A DNA stretch of 64,000 nucleotides, from assembly GCF_030486595.1 (NCBI RefSeq), contig NZ_JAUJZH010000017.1:62001-126000 (forward strand), in the 5' to 3' direction. The translations under genes were made by a program, and so were the position numbers. The notes beneath the pieces were generated by a model, which was given only the letters and a program-made list of their open reading frames with translations, was not told the origin of the DNA and searched no databases. Shown here piece after piece: positions 39,601-49,139 of this stretch (position 1 is its first letter; each line of letters begins with the position of its first letter). Origin of the DNA: Variovorax ginsengisoli (GTDB taxonomy: Bacteria > Pseudomonadota > Gammaproteobacteria > Burkholderiales > Burkholderiaceae_C).

Positions 39601-40735
39601 CAACGAAGAGCTGGGCCTGCTGCTGCAGGTGCGCACCGCCGAGCGCAACGAGGTCATGCAGACCCTGCGCGCCCACGGGCTCAGCGCCCACAGCCACTTT
39701 GTCGGCAAGACCCGGCCGGCCAGTTCGCCGATGGACGCCGGCAAGGGCAAGGTCGAAGTGTGGCGCGACGCCAAGGCGGTCTTCAGCGCCAGCCTCGCCG
39801 ACCTGCACCAGGTCTGGGATTCGGTCAGCTGGAAGATCTGCCGCGAACGCGACAACCCCGACTGCGCCGATGCCGAACACGCCGCCGCCGGCGACCCGCA
39901 GGACCCGGGCGCCCACGTGCTGCTGGCACCGGGCGCGACCGACGACGTGGCCGCGCCATTCCTCAATCTGGCCCGCCCCAAGGTCGCGATCCTGCGTGAG
40001 CAGGGCGTCAACTCGCATGTCGAGATGGCCTATGCCTTCACAGAGGCCGGCTTCGAGGCCTTCGACGTCCACATGACCGACCTGCAGACGGGCAGGGCGG
40101 ACCTGGCCGACTTCAAGGGGGTGGTGGCCTGCGGCGGCTTCAGCTACGGCGACACGCTGGGCGCCGGCATCGGCTGGGCCCGCAGCATCACCTTCAACCC
40201 GAGGCTGGCCGAGCAGTTCAAGGGCTTCTTCGGCCGCGCCGACACCTTCGGCTTGGGCGTGTGCAACGGCTGCCAGATGTTCGCCGAGCTGGCCGACATC
40301 ATTCCGGGCGCCGAGGCCTGGCCGCGCTTCACGACCAACCAGAGCGAGCGCTTCGAGGCCCGGCTGTCGATGGTCGAGGTGCTCGAGTCGCCCAGCCTGT
40401 TCTTCGCCGGCATGGCCGGCAGCCGCATGCCGATCGCGGTGGCGCACGGCGAGGGCTACGCCAACTTCAAGCACCGCGGCGACCCGGCCCGGGCGATCGC
40501 GGCGATGCGTTTCGTCGACAACCACGGCCAGGCGACCGAGCGCTATCCGTTCAACCCGAACGGCAGCGCCGGCGGCCTGACTTCGGTGACCACCGCCGAC
40601 GGCCGCTTCACGGCGCTGATGCCGCATCCGGAACGGGTTTTCCGCAACATCCAGATGAGCTGGACCTCGGGCGACCGCAGCGCGCTCAGCCCCTGGATGC
40701 GGATCTGGCGCAACGCGCGCAAGTGGGTGGGCTGA
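36629..40735 (+). CDS. purL: Phosphoribosylformylglycinamidine synthase (single-chain PurL)
   Basis: 1368 residues from the ATG at 36629, which has an AGGG at suitable spacing. An ATG at 36662 is an alternative, since homology proper begins near [24 protein letters not shown]. The FGAM synthase core carries [20 protein letters not shown] and [17 protein letters not shown] (ATP/substrate site). The C-terminal class I glutaminase has the nucleophile Cys in GVCNGCQMF and the His/Glu pair in MPHPERVFR. It performs the fourth step of purine synthesis. A TAAAAT at 36608-36613 could be its -10 box. Confidence 0.97.
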   Translation: MAPVSGRRLILMNPNAAPAADPNVTLPVNPSSPRAVHAAPVVSFFEGGSALSDFRARQLLPRLQAVEPRIEGLSARFVHLVVTDDPLDQGAKERFAALLGYGEPFVAPAKAGSTVVVTPRLGTVSPWASKATDIAHNCGLALRRVERVTEYHLVLKAPLLGKAPVLEGDKLAAVADLLHDRMTESVLARIEQAAELFAELPPQPMAQVDVQGGGRAALVEANSRFGLALAEDEIDYLVDAFTRLGRNPSDVELMMFAQANSEHCRHKIFNADFVIDGAAQPQSLFSMIRNTERLSPQHTVIAYADNASVMEGTQIERFVAASESGGYRKEEALSHVLMKVETHNHPTAISPFPGASTGAGGEIRDEGATGRGSKPKAGLTGFTVSKLWPAEGSYGKPGHIASPLQIMTEGPLGGAAFNNEFGRPNLLGYFREYEQAIESDRDTVQRGYHKPIMIAGGLGSIDAGQTKKIRFPAGALLIQLGGPGMRIGMGGSAASSMATGANAAELDFDSVQRGNPEIERRAQEVINHCWQQGEANPILAIHDVGAGGLSNAFPELTNDAGRGARFDLRAVPLEESGMAPKEIWCNESQERYVLAIAPESLAQFRAFCERERCPFSVVGVATEERQLLVADEGAEAQPVDMPMDVLLGKPPKMLRDVQTVARSFKPLDLTGVDLQQAAIDVLAHPTVASKRFLITIGDRTVGGLSHRDQMVGPWQVPVADCAVTLADYRGFAGEAMSMGERTPLAALDAPASGRMAVAEAITNLLAAPIELSRVKLSANWMAACGEPGEDAALYETVKAVGLELCPALGISIPVGKDSLSMRTQWQVGGEAKKVTSPVSLIVTAFATLADVRGTLTPQLDAGEPDSTLVLVDLGRGKQRMAGSILAQTLGQSGDTVPDLDDPQDLVKLVAAVNALRAEGKILALHDRSDGGLFAAACEMAFAGHVGVALNVDLLVTEGDGISDSRAEYGDAKNWAGQVSARREELTLKALFNEELGLLLQVRTAERNEVMQTLRAHGLSAHSHFVGKTRPASSPMDAGKGKVEVWRDAKAVFSASLADLHQVWDSVSWKICRERDNPDCADAEHAAAGDPQDPGAHVLLAPGATDDVAAPFLNLARPKVAILREQGVNSHVEMAYAFTEAGFEAFDVHMTDLQTGRADLADFKGVVACGGFSYGDTLGAGIGWARSITFNPRLAEQFKGFFGRADTFGLGVCNGCQMFAELADIIPGAEAWPRFTTNQSERFEARLSMVEVLESPSLFFAGMAGSRMPIAVAHGEGYANFKHRGDPARAIAAMRFVDNHGQATERYPFNPNGSAGGLTSVTTADGRFTALMPHPERVFRNIQMSWTSGDRSALSPWMRIWRNARKWVG

Positions 40736-40740
40736 GCCCC

Positions 40741-41652
40741 GTGCGGCGACGTTCGGTGCTCGGCGCCAGCGCCGTGGTGGGCGGCGCGCTGCTCGGAAGG
40801 ATGCCCCTGTCCGGCGCGGCCGAAGCCTTCGGCGCGCTGAAGAAATCGCCGCGCATGCCGCTGCTCTTCGTCGGCCACGGCAGTCCGATGAACGCCATCG
40901 GCGACAACGCCTATCGAAGGAGCTGGCAGGCGCTCGGCGCCGAGTTCGGCGCCCGCTACCCGAAGCCGCAGCTCATCCTGTGCGTCTCCGCGCACTGGCT
41001 GACACGCGGCGGCTGGTTCCTCACGGGCATGGCCCGGCCCAAGACCATTCATGACTTCGGCGGCTTTCCGCAGGAGCTGTTCGATCAGCAGTACCCCGCG
41101 CCCGGGGCGCCCGAAGCGGCAGCGCAGATCGCACGGGGCGTGCGCCAGCCGCTCGACGGCGCCGCGCTGGGCTTGGACGAGGCCGAGTGGGGCTTCGACC
41201 ACGGCACCTGGTCGGTGGTCAAGCCGATGTTCCCGCGCGCCGACATCCCCGTGGTGCAGCTCAGCATGGACTACAGCCGCCCACCGGCCCAGCACTACCA
41301 GCTCGGCCAGCAGCTGCGGGCGCTGCGCGTGCGCGGCGTGCTGATCGTCGGCAGCGGCAATATCGTGCACAACCTGCGCGCCACGCGCCGCGAGGCCAGC
41401 CCCGACCAGGCCTACGACTGGGCGATCGAGTTCGACCGCATCGTCGGCGAGCAGATCAGGAACGGCCAGCTCGCCGCCCTGCCGGACTTCAAGAGCCTGG
41501 GCCCGATCGCGGCGCAGGCCCATCCCACGCACGATCACTACCTGCCGCTGCTCTACGCCGCCGGTGCGGTCGATGGCAAGGAAGCGCCGCGCTTCTTCAA
41601 CGCCGACTTCCAGTCGGCATCGATCTCGATGCGTTCGGTGGTCTGGGGCTGA
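40741..41652 (+). CDS. Extradiol-type ring-cleavage dioxygenase (DOPA dioxygenase / YgiD-like)
   Basis: 303 residues from the GTG at 40741, 5 nt after the purL stop. The N-terminus has RRRSVLGASAVVGGALLG, a twin-arginine-like signal, so Tat export is possible, unusual for this family. The core starts PLLFVGHGSPMNAI with the metal His and includes CVSAHWLTRGGWF, GFDHGTWSVVKPMFP and GSGNIVHNL, as in class III extradiol enzymes of the LigB/YgiD type. The family cleaves catecholic substrates such as L-DOPA; the true substrate is unknown. A terminator follows. Confidence 0.88.
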   Translation: MRRRSVLGASAVVGGALLGRMPLSGAAEAFGALKKSPRMPLLFVGHGSPMNAIGDNAYRRSWQALGAEFGARYPKPQLILCVSAHWLTRGGWFLTGMARPKTIHDFGGFPQELFDQQYPAPGAPEAAAQIARGVRQPLDGAALGLDEAEWGFDHGTWSVVKPMFPRADIPVVQLSMDYSRPPAQHYQLGQQLRALRVRGVLIVGSGNIVHNLRATRREASPDQAYDWAIEFDRIVGEQIRNGQLAALPDFKSLGPIAAQAHPTHDHYLPLLYAAGAVDGKEAPRFFNADFQSASISMRSVVWG

Positions 41653-41660
41653 AAGCAAAA

Positions 41661-41683
41661 AGGGCCGGCGAAAGCCCGGCCCT
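41661..41683. terminator. Bidirectional terminator between the dioxygenase gene and the parvulin gene
   Basis: An 8-bp perfect GC stem (AGGGCCGG at 41661-41668, CCGGCCCT at 41676-41683) encloses a 7-nt loop. A run of A precedes it, giving a T-tract for the minus-strand transcript. It separates convergent genes. Confidence 0.75.
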
Positions 41684-41726
41684 CTTGAGGAATACGGTGG
41701 AACCGGCCTCGCCGGGCCCGCGGCAA

Positions 41727-42512
41727 TTACTCGACCTTGGCCTTCGCCCGCAGGTCTTCCTGGTACTTCTGCAGCCGCTGCTGCTGCAGCTGCTGCACGA
41801 CCTGCGGCTTGACCTCTTCGAGCTTCGGCAGCTGCGCCTGGCGGATGTCGTCGACACGGATGATGTGGTAGCCGAACTGCGACTTCACCGGTGCCGCCGT
41901 GGTCTCGCCCTTCTTGAGCTTGATCATGGCTTCCGAAAATTCGGGCACGAAGCTCGCGGGCGCGGCCCAGTCGAGGTCGCCGCCGTTGGCGCCCGAGCCC
42001 GGGTCCTTGCTCTGCTTCTTCGCGATGTCCTCGAACTTGGCGCCCTTCTTGAGGTCGGCCAGGATCTTGTTGGCCTGGTCCTCGGTCTCGACCAGGATAT
42101 GGCGCGCCTTGTATTCCTTGCCGCTGTTGGCGGCGACGAACTTGTCGTACTCGGCCTGGACGTCCGCGTCGGTCACCGGGTTGTTCTTGCGGTAGTTCTC
42201 GAACAGCTGGCGGATCAGGATCGCCTGGCGCGCGAGCTCGAGCTGGTTCTTGTAGTCGTCGGTGCCGTCCAGACCTTGCTTCTGGGCTTCTTGCATGAAG
42301 ACCTCGCGCGCGATGACTTCCTCGCGCAACTGTCCCTGCATCTCGGGCGTGACCGGGCGGCCGGCGGCCGCGAGTTGCTGGGCCAGCACGTCCATGCGCG
42401 CCTTCGGCACGGCCTTGCCGTTCACGATGGCGGCGTTCTGCGCCAGGGCGGCGAACGGAATGGCGCCGACCAGGGTGGCGAGCGCGACGGCCTTGAGGAT
42501 GTTTTTCTTCAT
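41727..42512 (-). CDS. Periplasmic peptidyl-prolyl isomerase (parvulin, PpiC/SurA type)
   Basis: 261 residues from the ATG at 42510-42512 (MKKNILKAVALATLVG), with a signal peptide cleaved after AALAQ. A helical SurA-N-like region is followed by a parvulin domain (about 130-225: ARHILVETEDQANKILADLKKG, the GGDLDWAAPASFVPEFSEAM stretch and SQFGYHIIRVDD). The C-terminal Gln/Lys-rich helix is typical. It helps fold exported and outer-membrane proteins. It is the last gene of the selO-msrB-yciB-bolA group, 51 nt after bolA, and lacks a good ribosome-binding site at this start. Confidence 0.92.
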   Translation of the reverse strand: MKKNILKAVALATLVGAIPFAALAQNAAIVNGKAVPKARMDVLAQQLAAAGRPVTPEMQGQLREEVIAREVFMQEAQKQGLDGTDDYKNQLELARQAILIRQLFENYRKNNPVTDADVQAEYDKFVAANSGKEYKARHILVETEDQANKILADLKKGAKFEDIAKKQSKDPGSGANGGDLDWAAPASFVPEFSEAMIKLKKGETTAAPVKSQFGYHIIRVDDIRQAQLPKLEEVKPQVVQQLQQQRLQKYQEDLRAKAKVE

Positions 42513-42563
42513 AAGGGGAGGGGGTTGTCGCCGCACGACCGTGCGGGTGATGTGAACGACGCC

Positions 42564-42827
42564 CTAGAGCGTCTCGATGGCAAGCGCGTGGAGGCCCTGT
42601 GCGATGAAAAGTTGCAGCGCATCATACACAAGCCGATGGCGCGCCACGCGGGGCTTGCCGGCGAACAGAGGGGAGGCGATGCGGACCCGGAAATGCGTGC
42701 CGTAGCCTTCGGCGCCGGCGCCCGCATGGCCGGCGTGGGCGGCGCTTTCGTCGATCACCTCGAGCGCCGTGGGCTGCAGCGTTTCGCGCAGCCGCGCTTC
42801 GAGGTCGCTGGCGGTCGGGAGGTTCAT
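42564..42827 (-). CDS. BolA-family protein
   Basis: 87 residues from the ATG at 42825-42827. The BolA core is clear: [20 protein letters not shown], then [29 protein letters not shown] with the conserved His. BolA proteins act with monothiol glutaredoxins in iron-sulfur cluster handling or as regulators of cell shape. Its ATG overlaps the yciB TGA (ATGA), so translation is coupled. The longer frame upstream lies inside yciB and is not used. Confidence 0.92.
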   Translation of the reverse strand: MNLPTASDLEARLRETLQPTALEVIDESAAHAGHAGAGAEGYGTHFRVRIASPLFAGKPRVARHRLVYDALQLFIAQGLHALAIETL

Positions 42828-43363
42828 GCTGCGGGCTTGTCCGATTTGAGATGCGGCGAGATGTAGATCCCCTGCGCGACCAGGAACACGATCGGGAAGA
42901 CGTAGCCCCAGAGCTTGAAGTTGACCCAGGCCTCGGTCGTGAAGTAGGCCGCGACATAGCCGTTGAGGACCGCCATGAAGAGGCAGTAGGCGATCCAGGC
43001 GACGTTGAGCTTGCCCCAGACCTGGGCCGGAAGTTCGAGTTGCCCGCCCAGCAGCATCTTCAGGAAGTTCTTCTTGAAACCCCACAGCGCGACCGCCAGC
43101 GCAATCGCCATGGCGCCGTAGAGCACCGTCGGCTTCCACTTGATGAAGCGGTCGTCATGCAGCGCGAGCGTGAGCGAGCCGAACAACAGGATCAGCACCA
43201 GCGTCGCCTTCTGCATCGGCTGCAGCCGGCGCTCCATGAACCAGATGATCGCCATCTGCAGCGCGGTGGCGCCCATCAGCACGCCGGTCGCGGTGTAGAT
43301 GTCGTAGAGCTTGAAGGCGCCGAAGAACAGCAGGATCGGGAAGAAGTCGAGGATGAGTTTCAT
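42824..43363 (-). CDS. yciB: Inner membrane septation protein YciB (IspZ family)
   Basis: 179 residues from the ATG at 43361-43363 ([21 protein letters not shown]). Five membrane helices are predicted, and the phrases [22 protein letters not shown] and [13 protein letters not shown] fit the family, as does [19 protein letters not shown]. YciB is needed for normal septation and envelope integrity; its mechanism is unclear. The yciB-bolA-parvulin order is conserved in many beta-proteobacteria. Confidence 0.95.
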   Translation of the reverse strand: MKLILDFFPILLFFGAFKLYDIYTATGVLMGATALQMAIIWFMERRLQPMQKATLVLILLFGSLTLALHDDRFIKWKPTVLYGAMAIALAVALWGFKKNFLKMLLGGQLELPAQVWGKLNVAWIAYCLFMAVLNGYVAAYFTTEAWVNFKLWGYVFPIVFLVAQGIYISPHLKSDKPAA

Positions 43364-43371
43364 GTTCGGCT

Positions 43372-43791
43372 TCAGTCGGTTTCGCGATCCTTGAACTCGA
43401 GCGAAGCCGAATTCATGCAGTAGCGCAGGCCGGTCTCGGTCGGTCCGTCGGGGAACACATGGCCCAGATGGGCGCCGCAGTTGGCGCAGACGTTCTCGGT
43501 GCGCACCATGCCGTGCGAGCGGTCGACGATGTTGCGGATCGCGCCGGGCACGGCCTCCTGCGAGAAGCTGGGCCAGCCGCAGCCGGCGTCGAACTTGGTG
43601 GCCGACTCGAACAGCTTGGCGCCGCAGCAGATGCAATGGTAGGTGCCGTCGTCCCAATGGGCTTCGTACTTGCCGGTGAAGGGCCGCTCGGTGGCGGCGT
43701 GCCGCGTGATCTCGAAGGCGCCGCGCTCGGCGCCCTTCTCGGCCAGCAGGGCCTTCCATTCGGCATCGGTTTTCTGGACGGGTGAAGTCAT
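43372..43791 (-). CDS. msrB: Peptide-methionine (R)-S-oxide reductase MsrB
   Basis: 139 residues. It has the two CxxC zinc-binding pairs (CICC near 57 and CANC near 107) and the catalytic Cys in [13 protein letters not shown]. The GCGWPSF and [10 protein letters not shown] phrases are diagnostic. It reduces methionine-R-sulfoxide in proteins and is cytoplasmic, with no signal peptide. Its ATG overlaps the stop of selO by 4 nt, and yciB follows after 8 nt. Confidence 0.96.
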   Translation of the reverse strand: MTSPVQKTDAEWKALLAEKGAERGAFEITRHAATERPFTGKYEAHWDDGTYHCICCGAKLFESATKFDAGCGWPSFSQEAVPGAIRNIVDRSHGMVRTENVCANCGAHLGHVFPDGPTETGLRYCMNSASLEFKDRETD

Positions 43792-45269
43792 GATGAGCAG
43801 CTGATTTCGATCGTGGAGGCCCAGTCGGGCGGGAAGCCGGCGAACGCGTCGCGGCCGGCATGTTCGTCAAATGGGGATTCGAGCAGGCGCAGCAAGGTGG
43901 CGACGCCGGAGAAATCCTTTTGCCCGGCGGCTTCGATCGCCTGCTGGCCCAGGTGGTTCCGCAGGACGAATTTTGGATTGCTGCGCAGCATCCGGGCGGC
44001 GGTGTCCGCGGCCGGCGTGCCGGCACGGCGCCCGGCGTAGCTCTGCAGCCAGGCATCCAGGCCCGGCCGGTCGACGAACAGGTCGCGCACCGGCTCGACA
44101 TCGCCGCTGGCCACGCCATGGGAGAGCCGGCGCCAGAAGATCGTGTAGTCGACCTTTTCCTGGGCCAGCAGTTTGAGCACGCCTTCGATCAGGGCGCGGT
44201 CGCCCTCGGCGGCCTCGGCGAGGCCCAGCTTGGCCCGCATCCGGGCCTCGAACTCGCGCGGGAACACGGTCTTGTACGATTCCAGCGCGGCGACTGCGAC
44301 CTCTTGGTCGCCGATCAGCGGCAGCAGGGCCTGGGCCAGGCAGAACAGGTTCCAGTAGGCGACGTTGGGCTGCTGGTTGAAGGCGTAGCGGCCGGAGGTG
44401 TCGCTGTGGTTGCAGATGTGGCGCGGGTCGAAGCCGTCCAGAAACTGGAACGGCCCGTAGTCGATCGTGAGCCCGAGGATGCTCATGTTGTCGGTGTTCA
44501 TCACGCCGTGGCAGAAGCCGACCGCCTGCCATTGGGCCACCAGGGCGGCGGTGCGTTCGCTGACCGCCTCGAGCAACGCGGCATAGGCATTGCCTCCGAA
44601 GCGGGGGCTGACGCGGCACTCCGGGTAGTAGCGGTCGATCACGTAGTTGGCCAGGGCGCGCAGCTCGTCTTCGCGCTGGTTGGCGGCGAAATGCTCGAAG
44701 TGGCCGAAGCGGATGAAGCTGGGCGCGACCCGCGCCACGACGGCGGCGGTTTCGAGTTCTTCGCGGCGTACCCGGGCGTCGGAGCCGGTCACGCACAAGG
44801 CCCGCGTGGTCGGGATGCCCAGGCCGTGCATGGCCTCGCTGCAGAGGAATTCGCGGATGCTCGAACGCAGCACTGCCCGGCCATCGCCCATGCGGGAGTA
44901 GGGCGTCGGGCCGGCGCCCTTGAGCTGGACCTCGAGTCCCCCGGCGGTTTCACCCAGGAAAATCGCGCGGCCATCGCCGAGCTGTCCGGCCCAGACGCCG
45001 AACTGATGGCCGCTGTAGACACTGGCGAACGGGCGGGTGCCGGCGACTGGCGAATTGCCGACAAAGGCGGCCAGGCCTTCGTCGGATTGCAGCCAGGATG
45101 GGTCCAGGCCGAGATCGCCTGCCACGCGGGCGCTGACGCCGACCCAGTAGGGGTCGGGCAGGGGGCGCGGCTGGAGTTCGGTGAAGAAGGCGGGGCCCAG
45201 CGCCGAAAAGCCCGGGGCCCAGCGCAGACCCAGGTCGACCAGGTCCGCTTCGTCTGCAAGCATGCTCAT
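43788..45269 (-). CDS. selO: SelO/YdiU-family protein adenylyltransferase (pseudokinase fold)
   Basis: 493 residues from the ATG at 45267-45269; a second Met lies two codons on. Family landmarks are [48 protein letters not shown], then [21 protein letters not shown] with the metal-binding Asn/Asp. SelO proteins transfer AMP from ATP to Ser/Thr/Tyr of redox proteins. The C-terminus is Cys-Ser-Ser, the position held by selenocysteine in animal SelO. Overlap with msrB points to a shared oxidative-stress role. Confidence 0.95.
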   Translation of the reverse strand: MSMLADEADLVDLGLRWAPGFSALGPAFFTELQPRPLPDPYWVGVSARVAGDLGLDPSWLQSDEGLAAFVGNSPVAGTRPFASVYSGHQFGVWAGQLGDGRAIFLGETAGGLEVQLKGAGPTPYSRMGDGRAVLRSSIREFLCSEAMHGLGIPTTRALCVTGSDARVRREELETAAVVARVAPSFIRFGHFEHFAANQREDELRALANYVIDRYYPECRVSPRFGGNAYAALLEAVSERTAALVAQWQAVGFCHGVMNTDNMSILGLTIDYGPFQFLDGFDPRHICNHSDTSGRYAFNQQPNVAYWNLFCLAQALLPLIGDQEVAVAALESYKTVFPREFEARMRAKLGLAEAAEGDRALIEGVLKLLAQEKVDYTIFWRRLSHGVASGDVEPVRDLFVDRPGLDAWLQSYAGRRAGTPAADTAARMLRSNPKFVLRNHLGQQAIEAAGQKDFSGVATLLRLLESPFDEHAGRDAFAGFPPDWASTIEISCSS

Positions 45270-45342
45270 GGGGCGATTGTCCTGCAGCGGGCGAGACCCC
45301 GGGCAGCTGAGGCCATCCCGGGGCGTGGCCAAGGCGGTTAAA

Positions 45343-45361
45343 GTATATACATTGTCGATAC
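45343..45361 (+). promoter_or_regulatory. Candidate mazEF promoter/operator
   Basis: The palindrome GTATATAC (45343-45350) and a wider GTAT-N11-ATAC dyad (45343-45361) sit 12-30 bp before the mazE start, in an AT-rich patch between divergent selO and mazE. The position and dyad symmetry fit autorepression by a MazE-MazF complex. Confidence 0.5.
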
Positions 45362-45372
45362 ATGGGGGTGTC

Positions 45373-45609
45373 ATGCACGTGGTGATCAAGAAGTGGGGCA
45401 ACAGCGCCTCGGTCCGGCTTCCGGCGTCCGTGATGAAGTCGCTCAACCTGCAACTCGATCAGACGGTGGATGTGCGCGACGAAGGTGGCCGCATCGTGAT
45501 CGAGCCGGTGCGCGATGCGGTCGACCTGGCGGACCTGCTGGCCGGGATCACGCCCGAGAACCTGCACGGCGAGGCCGAGTTCGGTCCGGCGGTCGGCAAG
45601 GAATGGTGA
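45373..45609 (+). CDS. mazE: Antitoxin MazE (AbrB-type)
   Basis: 78 residues from the ATG at 45373. The N-terminal swapped-hairpin AbrB/SpoVT domain reads [23 protein letters not shown], then [18 protein letters not shown], followed by an acidic unstructured tail that would wrap MazF. It neutralises the toxin and represses the operon. Its TGA overlaps the toxin start by one base. Confidence 0.95.
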   Translation: MHVVIKKWGNSASVRLPASVMKSLNLQLDQTVDVRDEGGRIVIEPVRDAVDLADLLAGITPENLHGEAEFGPAVGKEW

Positions 45610-45947
45610 TGGCGAGCCGCTACGTGCCCGAAACCGGGGACATCGTGTGGCTGCAGTTCGATCCGCAAGCCGGGCACGAGCAGTCGGGCCATCGCCCGGC
45701 ACTGGTGCTGAGCCCGGCCGCCTACAACGGCAAGACCGGCTTGATGCTGTGCTGCCCGATGACGACGCAGATCAAGGGCTATCCCTTCGAGGTCCCGATT
45801 GCCGGCAGCCGGGCGACCGCGGTGCTCGCGGACCAGGTCAAGGGCCTGGACTGGAAGACTCGGAGGGCGATCCGAAAGGGGCAGGTTTCGGCGCGGGAGT
45901 TGTCGGATGTCAGGGCCAGGATCCTGGCGCTGGTCGGGAAGCCCTGA
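45609..45947 (+). CDS. mazF: mRNA interferase MazF (toxin)
   Basis: 112 residues from the ATG at 45609, in a TGATG overlap with mazE. An ATG at 45603 and a GTG at 45606 are also in frame. [30 protein letters not shown] and KGYPFEVPI align with E. coli MazF, including the catalytic-loop Arg and the Thr in the MTTQ motif. It is a sequence-specific endoribonuclease that halts translation. It is convergent with the AraC regulator, 18 bp away. Confidence 0.95.
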   Translation: MASRYVPETGDIVWLQFDPQAGHEQSGHRPALVLSPAAYNGKTGLMLCCPMTTQIKGYPFEVPIAGSRATAVLADQVKGLDWKTRRAIRKGQVSARELSDVRARILALVGKP

Positions 45948-45965
45948 GGCGCCAAGGCGCCGCAC

Positions 45966-47042
45966 TCAGCTCGGCACCGTGCCGCCATCAAGGCATCGCG
46001 CCCGGTACTGCGCCGGCGGCAATCCGAACCAGCGCTTGCACGCCCTGAAAAAATTGCTGCTGTCCACAAAGCCGAGCAGGTCGGCGACATCGGTCAGGGT
46101 GTGGCGCCGGTCGGCCAGGTACTGCTGGGCCAACTCGCGCCGGGTCTGGTCGAGCAGGGCCTGGTAGGAATTCGATTCGGCCTGCAGCCGCCGCTGCAGG
46201 GTGCGCTCGGTGACGCCGAGCCCGGCGGCCACATCCTGCCGGCGCGGCTCGCCCGCGGGCAGCCGGCGCGCGATCTCGGCGCAGACCCGCCGGCTGATCG
46301 TGCTGTCGGCCAGGCTGATCAGTTGCTCGTCGAGCAGGCGCTCGTGCAGCGCCGCCAGTGCCGGGTGCTGCGAAGGGATCGCCGCTCGCATGTCGGCGTC
46401 GGCCAGCAGCAGCCGGTTGGCGGCGGCGCCGAAGCGGATCGCGCAGCCGAAGGCGGCCCGGTGCGGCGCCTCGCTCGACGGTGCCGGGTACACGAACTCG
46501 ACCGCCAGCGGCCGCAGTTCGCGCCGCGTCAGCCAGCCGCACAGCACCAGCATGGTCAGCATCCCGTACTCGACCCGCTGGCGCGGCACCGGCCGTCGGC
46601 TGCCGACGTGGCCGAGCACCAGCCAATGGCCGCGCGGCTCGGCGTCGAGTTCGAAGGTGGCGGCGTCCGAGACCACCGCCAGGTAGCGCGCCAGGCGCTC
46701 CAGGCCCGCATGCAGATACGGGCTGCAGGTCATCGCGTGACCCAGCGTGTCGAGATTGCCGTGGCGGGCGGCCAGTTCGCGCGAGAGGCCCAGCGTGGCC
46801 TTGCCGGAGCGGGCCACGGCCAGCTGCCACAGCTGGCTGATGTCGTCGGCCGGAAAGCGGGCCTCGGGCCGGTCGAGCCCGGTGGCGTCGAAGCCGCAGT
46901 CGCGCAGCAGGGACGGCACATCGAGCCCTTCGGCCGCGAACATGTCGAGCACGCCCCGCAGCCAGGCGCCCGAACTGGTGCGCAGCGGGGCCGAGGGGGG
47001 CGCAGGTCGCACCGATTCCGATGGTCGCGTCTCTGAAGTCAC
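45966..47042 (-). CDS. AraC-family transcriptional regulator
   Basis: 358 residues from the GTG at 47040-47042; the frame is open further upstream, but that part overlaps the region before the esterase gene and looks non-coding. The N-terminal ~220 residues form an arabinose-binding-like (OruR/ArgR type) sensor domain. The C-terminal helix-turn-helix pair reads GVTERTLQRRLQAESNSYQALLDQTRRELA and DVADLLGFVDSSNFFRACKRWFG. The effector is unknown. It is divergent from the carboxylesterase gene across 135 bp and probably controls it. Confidence 0.92.
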   Translation of the reverse strand: MTSETRPSESVRPAPPSAPLRTSSGAWLRGVLDMFAAEGLDVPSLLRDCGFDATGLDRPEARFPADDISQLWQLAVARSGKATLGLSRELAARHGNLDTLGHAMTCSPYLHAGLERLARYLAVVSDAATFELDAEPRGHWLVLGHVGSRRPVPRQRVEYGMLTMLVLCGWLTRRELRPLAVEFVYPAPSSEAPHRAAFGCAIRFGAAANRLLLADADMRAAIPSQHPALAALHERLLDEQLISLADSTISRRVCAEIARRLPAGEPRRQDVAAGLGVTERTLQRRLQAESNSYQALLDQTRRELAQQYLADRRHTLTDVADLLGFVDSSNFFRACKRWFGLPPAQYRARCLDGGTVPS

Positions 47043-47177
47043 TGGATTGGCGCGCTTGCGATAGCAGGCATGGGGCGGGTCGTTCCTAGAATTTTTCCGG
47101 GCTCGCGAAGAAGCCCAGAAGTATCGCGGCCGGTCCCGGCCGCGCGCATTCCGGATAACCCGACGAGGAGACAAGAC

Positions 47178-48980
47178 ATGACCACGACAAGCCGGAAATG
47201 GGGCGCGGGATTGGTGCTACTGTGCGCCATGATCGCCGCTTGCGGCGGATCGTCCGATCCCACTTTCAGCGTTCCGCCGCCCGCGGCGGCCGCGACCCCG
47301 ACCATGACGCCGACGACCTCGACCACCGTTCCCGAGACACCGCCCGCCGAAGCGCCCACGGTGCGCACCACCGCCCAGGGCAAGGTCGAAGGCATCGAAG
47401 ACAGCGCCCGCTCGGGCACCTGGTCCTGGAAGGGCCTGCCGTTTGCCCGGCCGCCGGTCGGCGCGCTGCGCTGGCGGGCCCCGGCCGAGCCCGAAGCCTG
47501 GGCCGGCATCCGACCGGCCAAGCAGTTCGGCAACCCCTGCCTGCAGAACGGCCGCCTCTACGGTCCCGGCGCCAACAACACCTACGACGCCACGATCGCC
47601 AGCACCTTGAACACCCCGGTCGGCAGCGAGGATTGCCTGACGCTCAACATCTGGCGTCCGGCGAGCAGCGACGAGAAGCTGCCGGTGCTGCTCTTCATCC
47701 ACGGCGGCAGCAACATCTCGGGCTACACGGCCGACCCGGTCTACGACGGCGCCAATCTGGCGAAGAAGGCCAATGCGGTCATCGTCACGGCCAACTACCG
47801 CCTGGGCGTGCTCGGCTTCCTGAACCTGCCGCAACTGCACGTGGGCGGCACCGAAGGCGACGATTCGGGCAATTTCGCGTTGCTCGACAACCTGGCGGCG
47901 TTGCGCTACGTCCAGAAGAACATCGCCGGTTTCGGCGGCGACGCCGCCAACGTCACGGTGATGGGGCAGTCGGCCGGCGCGATCAACCTGCTGGCCCTGA
48001 TGGCGTCGCCGATGGCCAAGGGCCTGTTCCACAAGGCGATGCCGCTGTCGGGCGGCATCTCGCTGGCGACCAACCTGCCGCCCGGCAGCCTGCCGACGCT
48101 GAATCCGGCCTCGGCCTACCTGGCGCAGGGCAACGGCCTGCTGCTGAACCTGCTGGTGGCCGACGGCAAGGCGGCCGACCTGGCTGCGGCCACCACCTAC
48201 GCCGCCGGGATGAGCCCGGCCGACGTCGCCGACTACCTGCGCGCCAAGGACGCCAGGACCATCCTGGGCATCGTGCTCGCCAAGGGCCTGACCGGCTCGG
48301 GCCCGATCCCGGACGGCACGTTCTTGCCGACCGACCCGATCGCGGCGATGGCCGCCGGCCAGTACCTGAAGGTGCCGACCCTGGTCGGCGTCACGCGCGA
48401 CGAGGGCAAGCTCTTCACGCCCTTCCTGCCGCTGGTCGGCGGCCCCAAGCCCGGCCTCAAGATCGACGATGCGACCCGCTTCACGATGATGCAGAACTTC
48501 AACCCGGACGCGGCCACCACCTTGACCTCGGCCGACATCATCGACCCGGCCTACCTGCCGGTGACGACGCCGGTCACGGGCTACGACGCGATGACCGCGC
48601 GGATCACCAACGCCTTCATGGTGCCGAGCCGCGACAACCTCCTGAACACCCTGAAGACGCAGCAGTCGAACCTGTGGCACTACCAGTTCGACTGGGCCCA
48701 GCTGCCGCCGCCCTGGAACGAGGTCTATGGCGCGGCACATGCCTTCGACCTGGGCTTCGTGTTCGGCAATTTCGGGCCGTCGCTGTTCTCCAACGCGAGC
48801 TTCAGCGCCGCCAACCGGCCGGGCAGGGAAGCGCTGTCCAACGCCATGATGGGCAGCATCGCCGCCTTCATGCGCAGCGGCGACCCGAACAGCGCGGCAC
48901 TGGGCACGACCTGGGCGCCCTGGCCCTCGCGGCTGCTGCTCGACGCCACCCCCGGCGCAGCCAGCATCTCGACCCAATAG
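47178..48980 (+). CDS. Type-B carboxylesterase/lipase family lipoprotein
   Basis: 600 residues from the ATG at 47178, behind GAGGAG. The signal ends in a lipobox (MIAAC, Cys22), followed by a Thr/Pro-rich linker to about residue 65. The esterase core has LPVLLFIHGGSN (oxyanion hole), the GFGGDAANVTVMGQSAGAINLLALM elbow with the nucleophile Ser, and a later GAAHAFDLGFVFGNFG with the catalytic His. It is likely anchored to the outer membrane or exported. The substrate is an unknown ester. A divergent AraC gene may regulate it. Confidence 0.92.
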   Translation: MTTTSRKWGAGLVLLCAMIAACGGSSDPTFSVPPPAAAATPTMTPTTSTTVPETPPAEAPTVRTTAQGKVEGIEDSARSGTWSWKGLPFARPPVGALRWRAPAEPEAWAGIRPAKQFGNPCLQNGRLYGPGANNTYDATIASTLNTPVGSEDCLTLNIWRPASSDEKLPVLLFIHGGSNISGYTADPVYDGANLAKKANAVIVTANYRLGVLGFLNLPQLHVGGTEGDDSGNFALLDNLAALRYVQKNIAGFGGDAANVTVMGQSAGAINLLALMASPMAKGLFHKAMPLSGGISLATNLPPGSLPTLNPASAYLAQGNGLLLNLLVADGKAADLAAATTYAAGMSPADVADYLRAKDARTILGIVLAKGLTGSGPIPDGTFLPTDPIAAMAAGQYLKVPTLVGVTRDEGKLFTPFLPLVGGPKPGLKIDDATRFTMMQNFNPDAATTLTSADIIDPAYLPVTTPVTGYDAMTARITNAFMVPSRDNLLNTLKTQQSNLWHYQFDWAQLPPPWNEVYGAAHAFDLGFVFGNFGPSLFSNASFSAANRPGREALSNAMMGSIAAFMRSGDPNSAALGTTWAPWPSRLLLDATPGAASISTQ

Positions 48981-48989
48981 CCGGCCGTT

Positions 48990-49020
48990 CGCAGCCGGTC
49001 TCCTCGGGGACCCGACTGCG
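48990..49020 (+). terminator. Stem-loop after the carboxylesterase gene
   Basis: CGCAG (48990-48994) pairs with CTGCG (49016-49020) around an inner GGTC/GACC pairing, followed by GGTTTCTGG. It has no long T-run, so terminator strength is doubtful. Confidence 0.35.
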
Positions 49021-49139
49021 GGTTTCTGGCATTGCACTGCAACACGGATTTGAAGGATTCTCGGGACCAGCAGAGCGCCGGTGGTTACATTGGCTTTCCC
49101 CTCAGAATTACCAAGAATACTTACGCAAGGAGCTGATAG

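Noticed and set aside
36620-40627. Long minus-strand open frame antisense to purL
   Set aside because: It is a shadow of purL with no recognisable motif.
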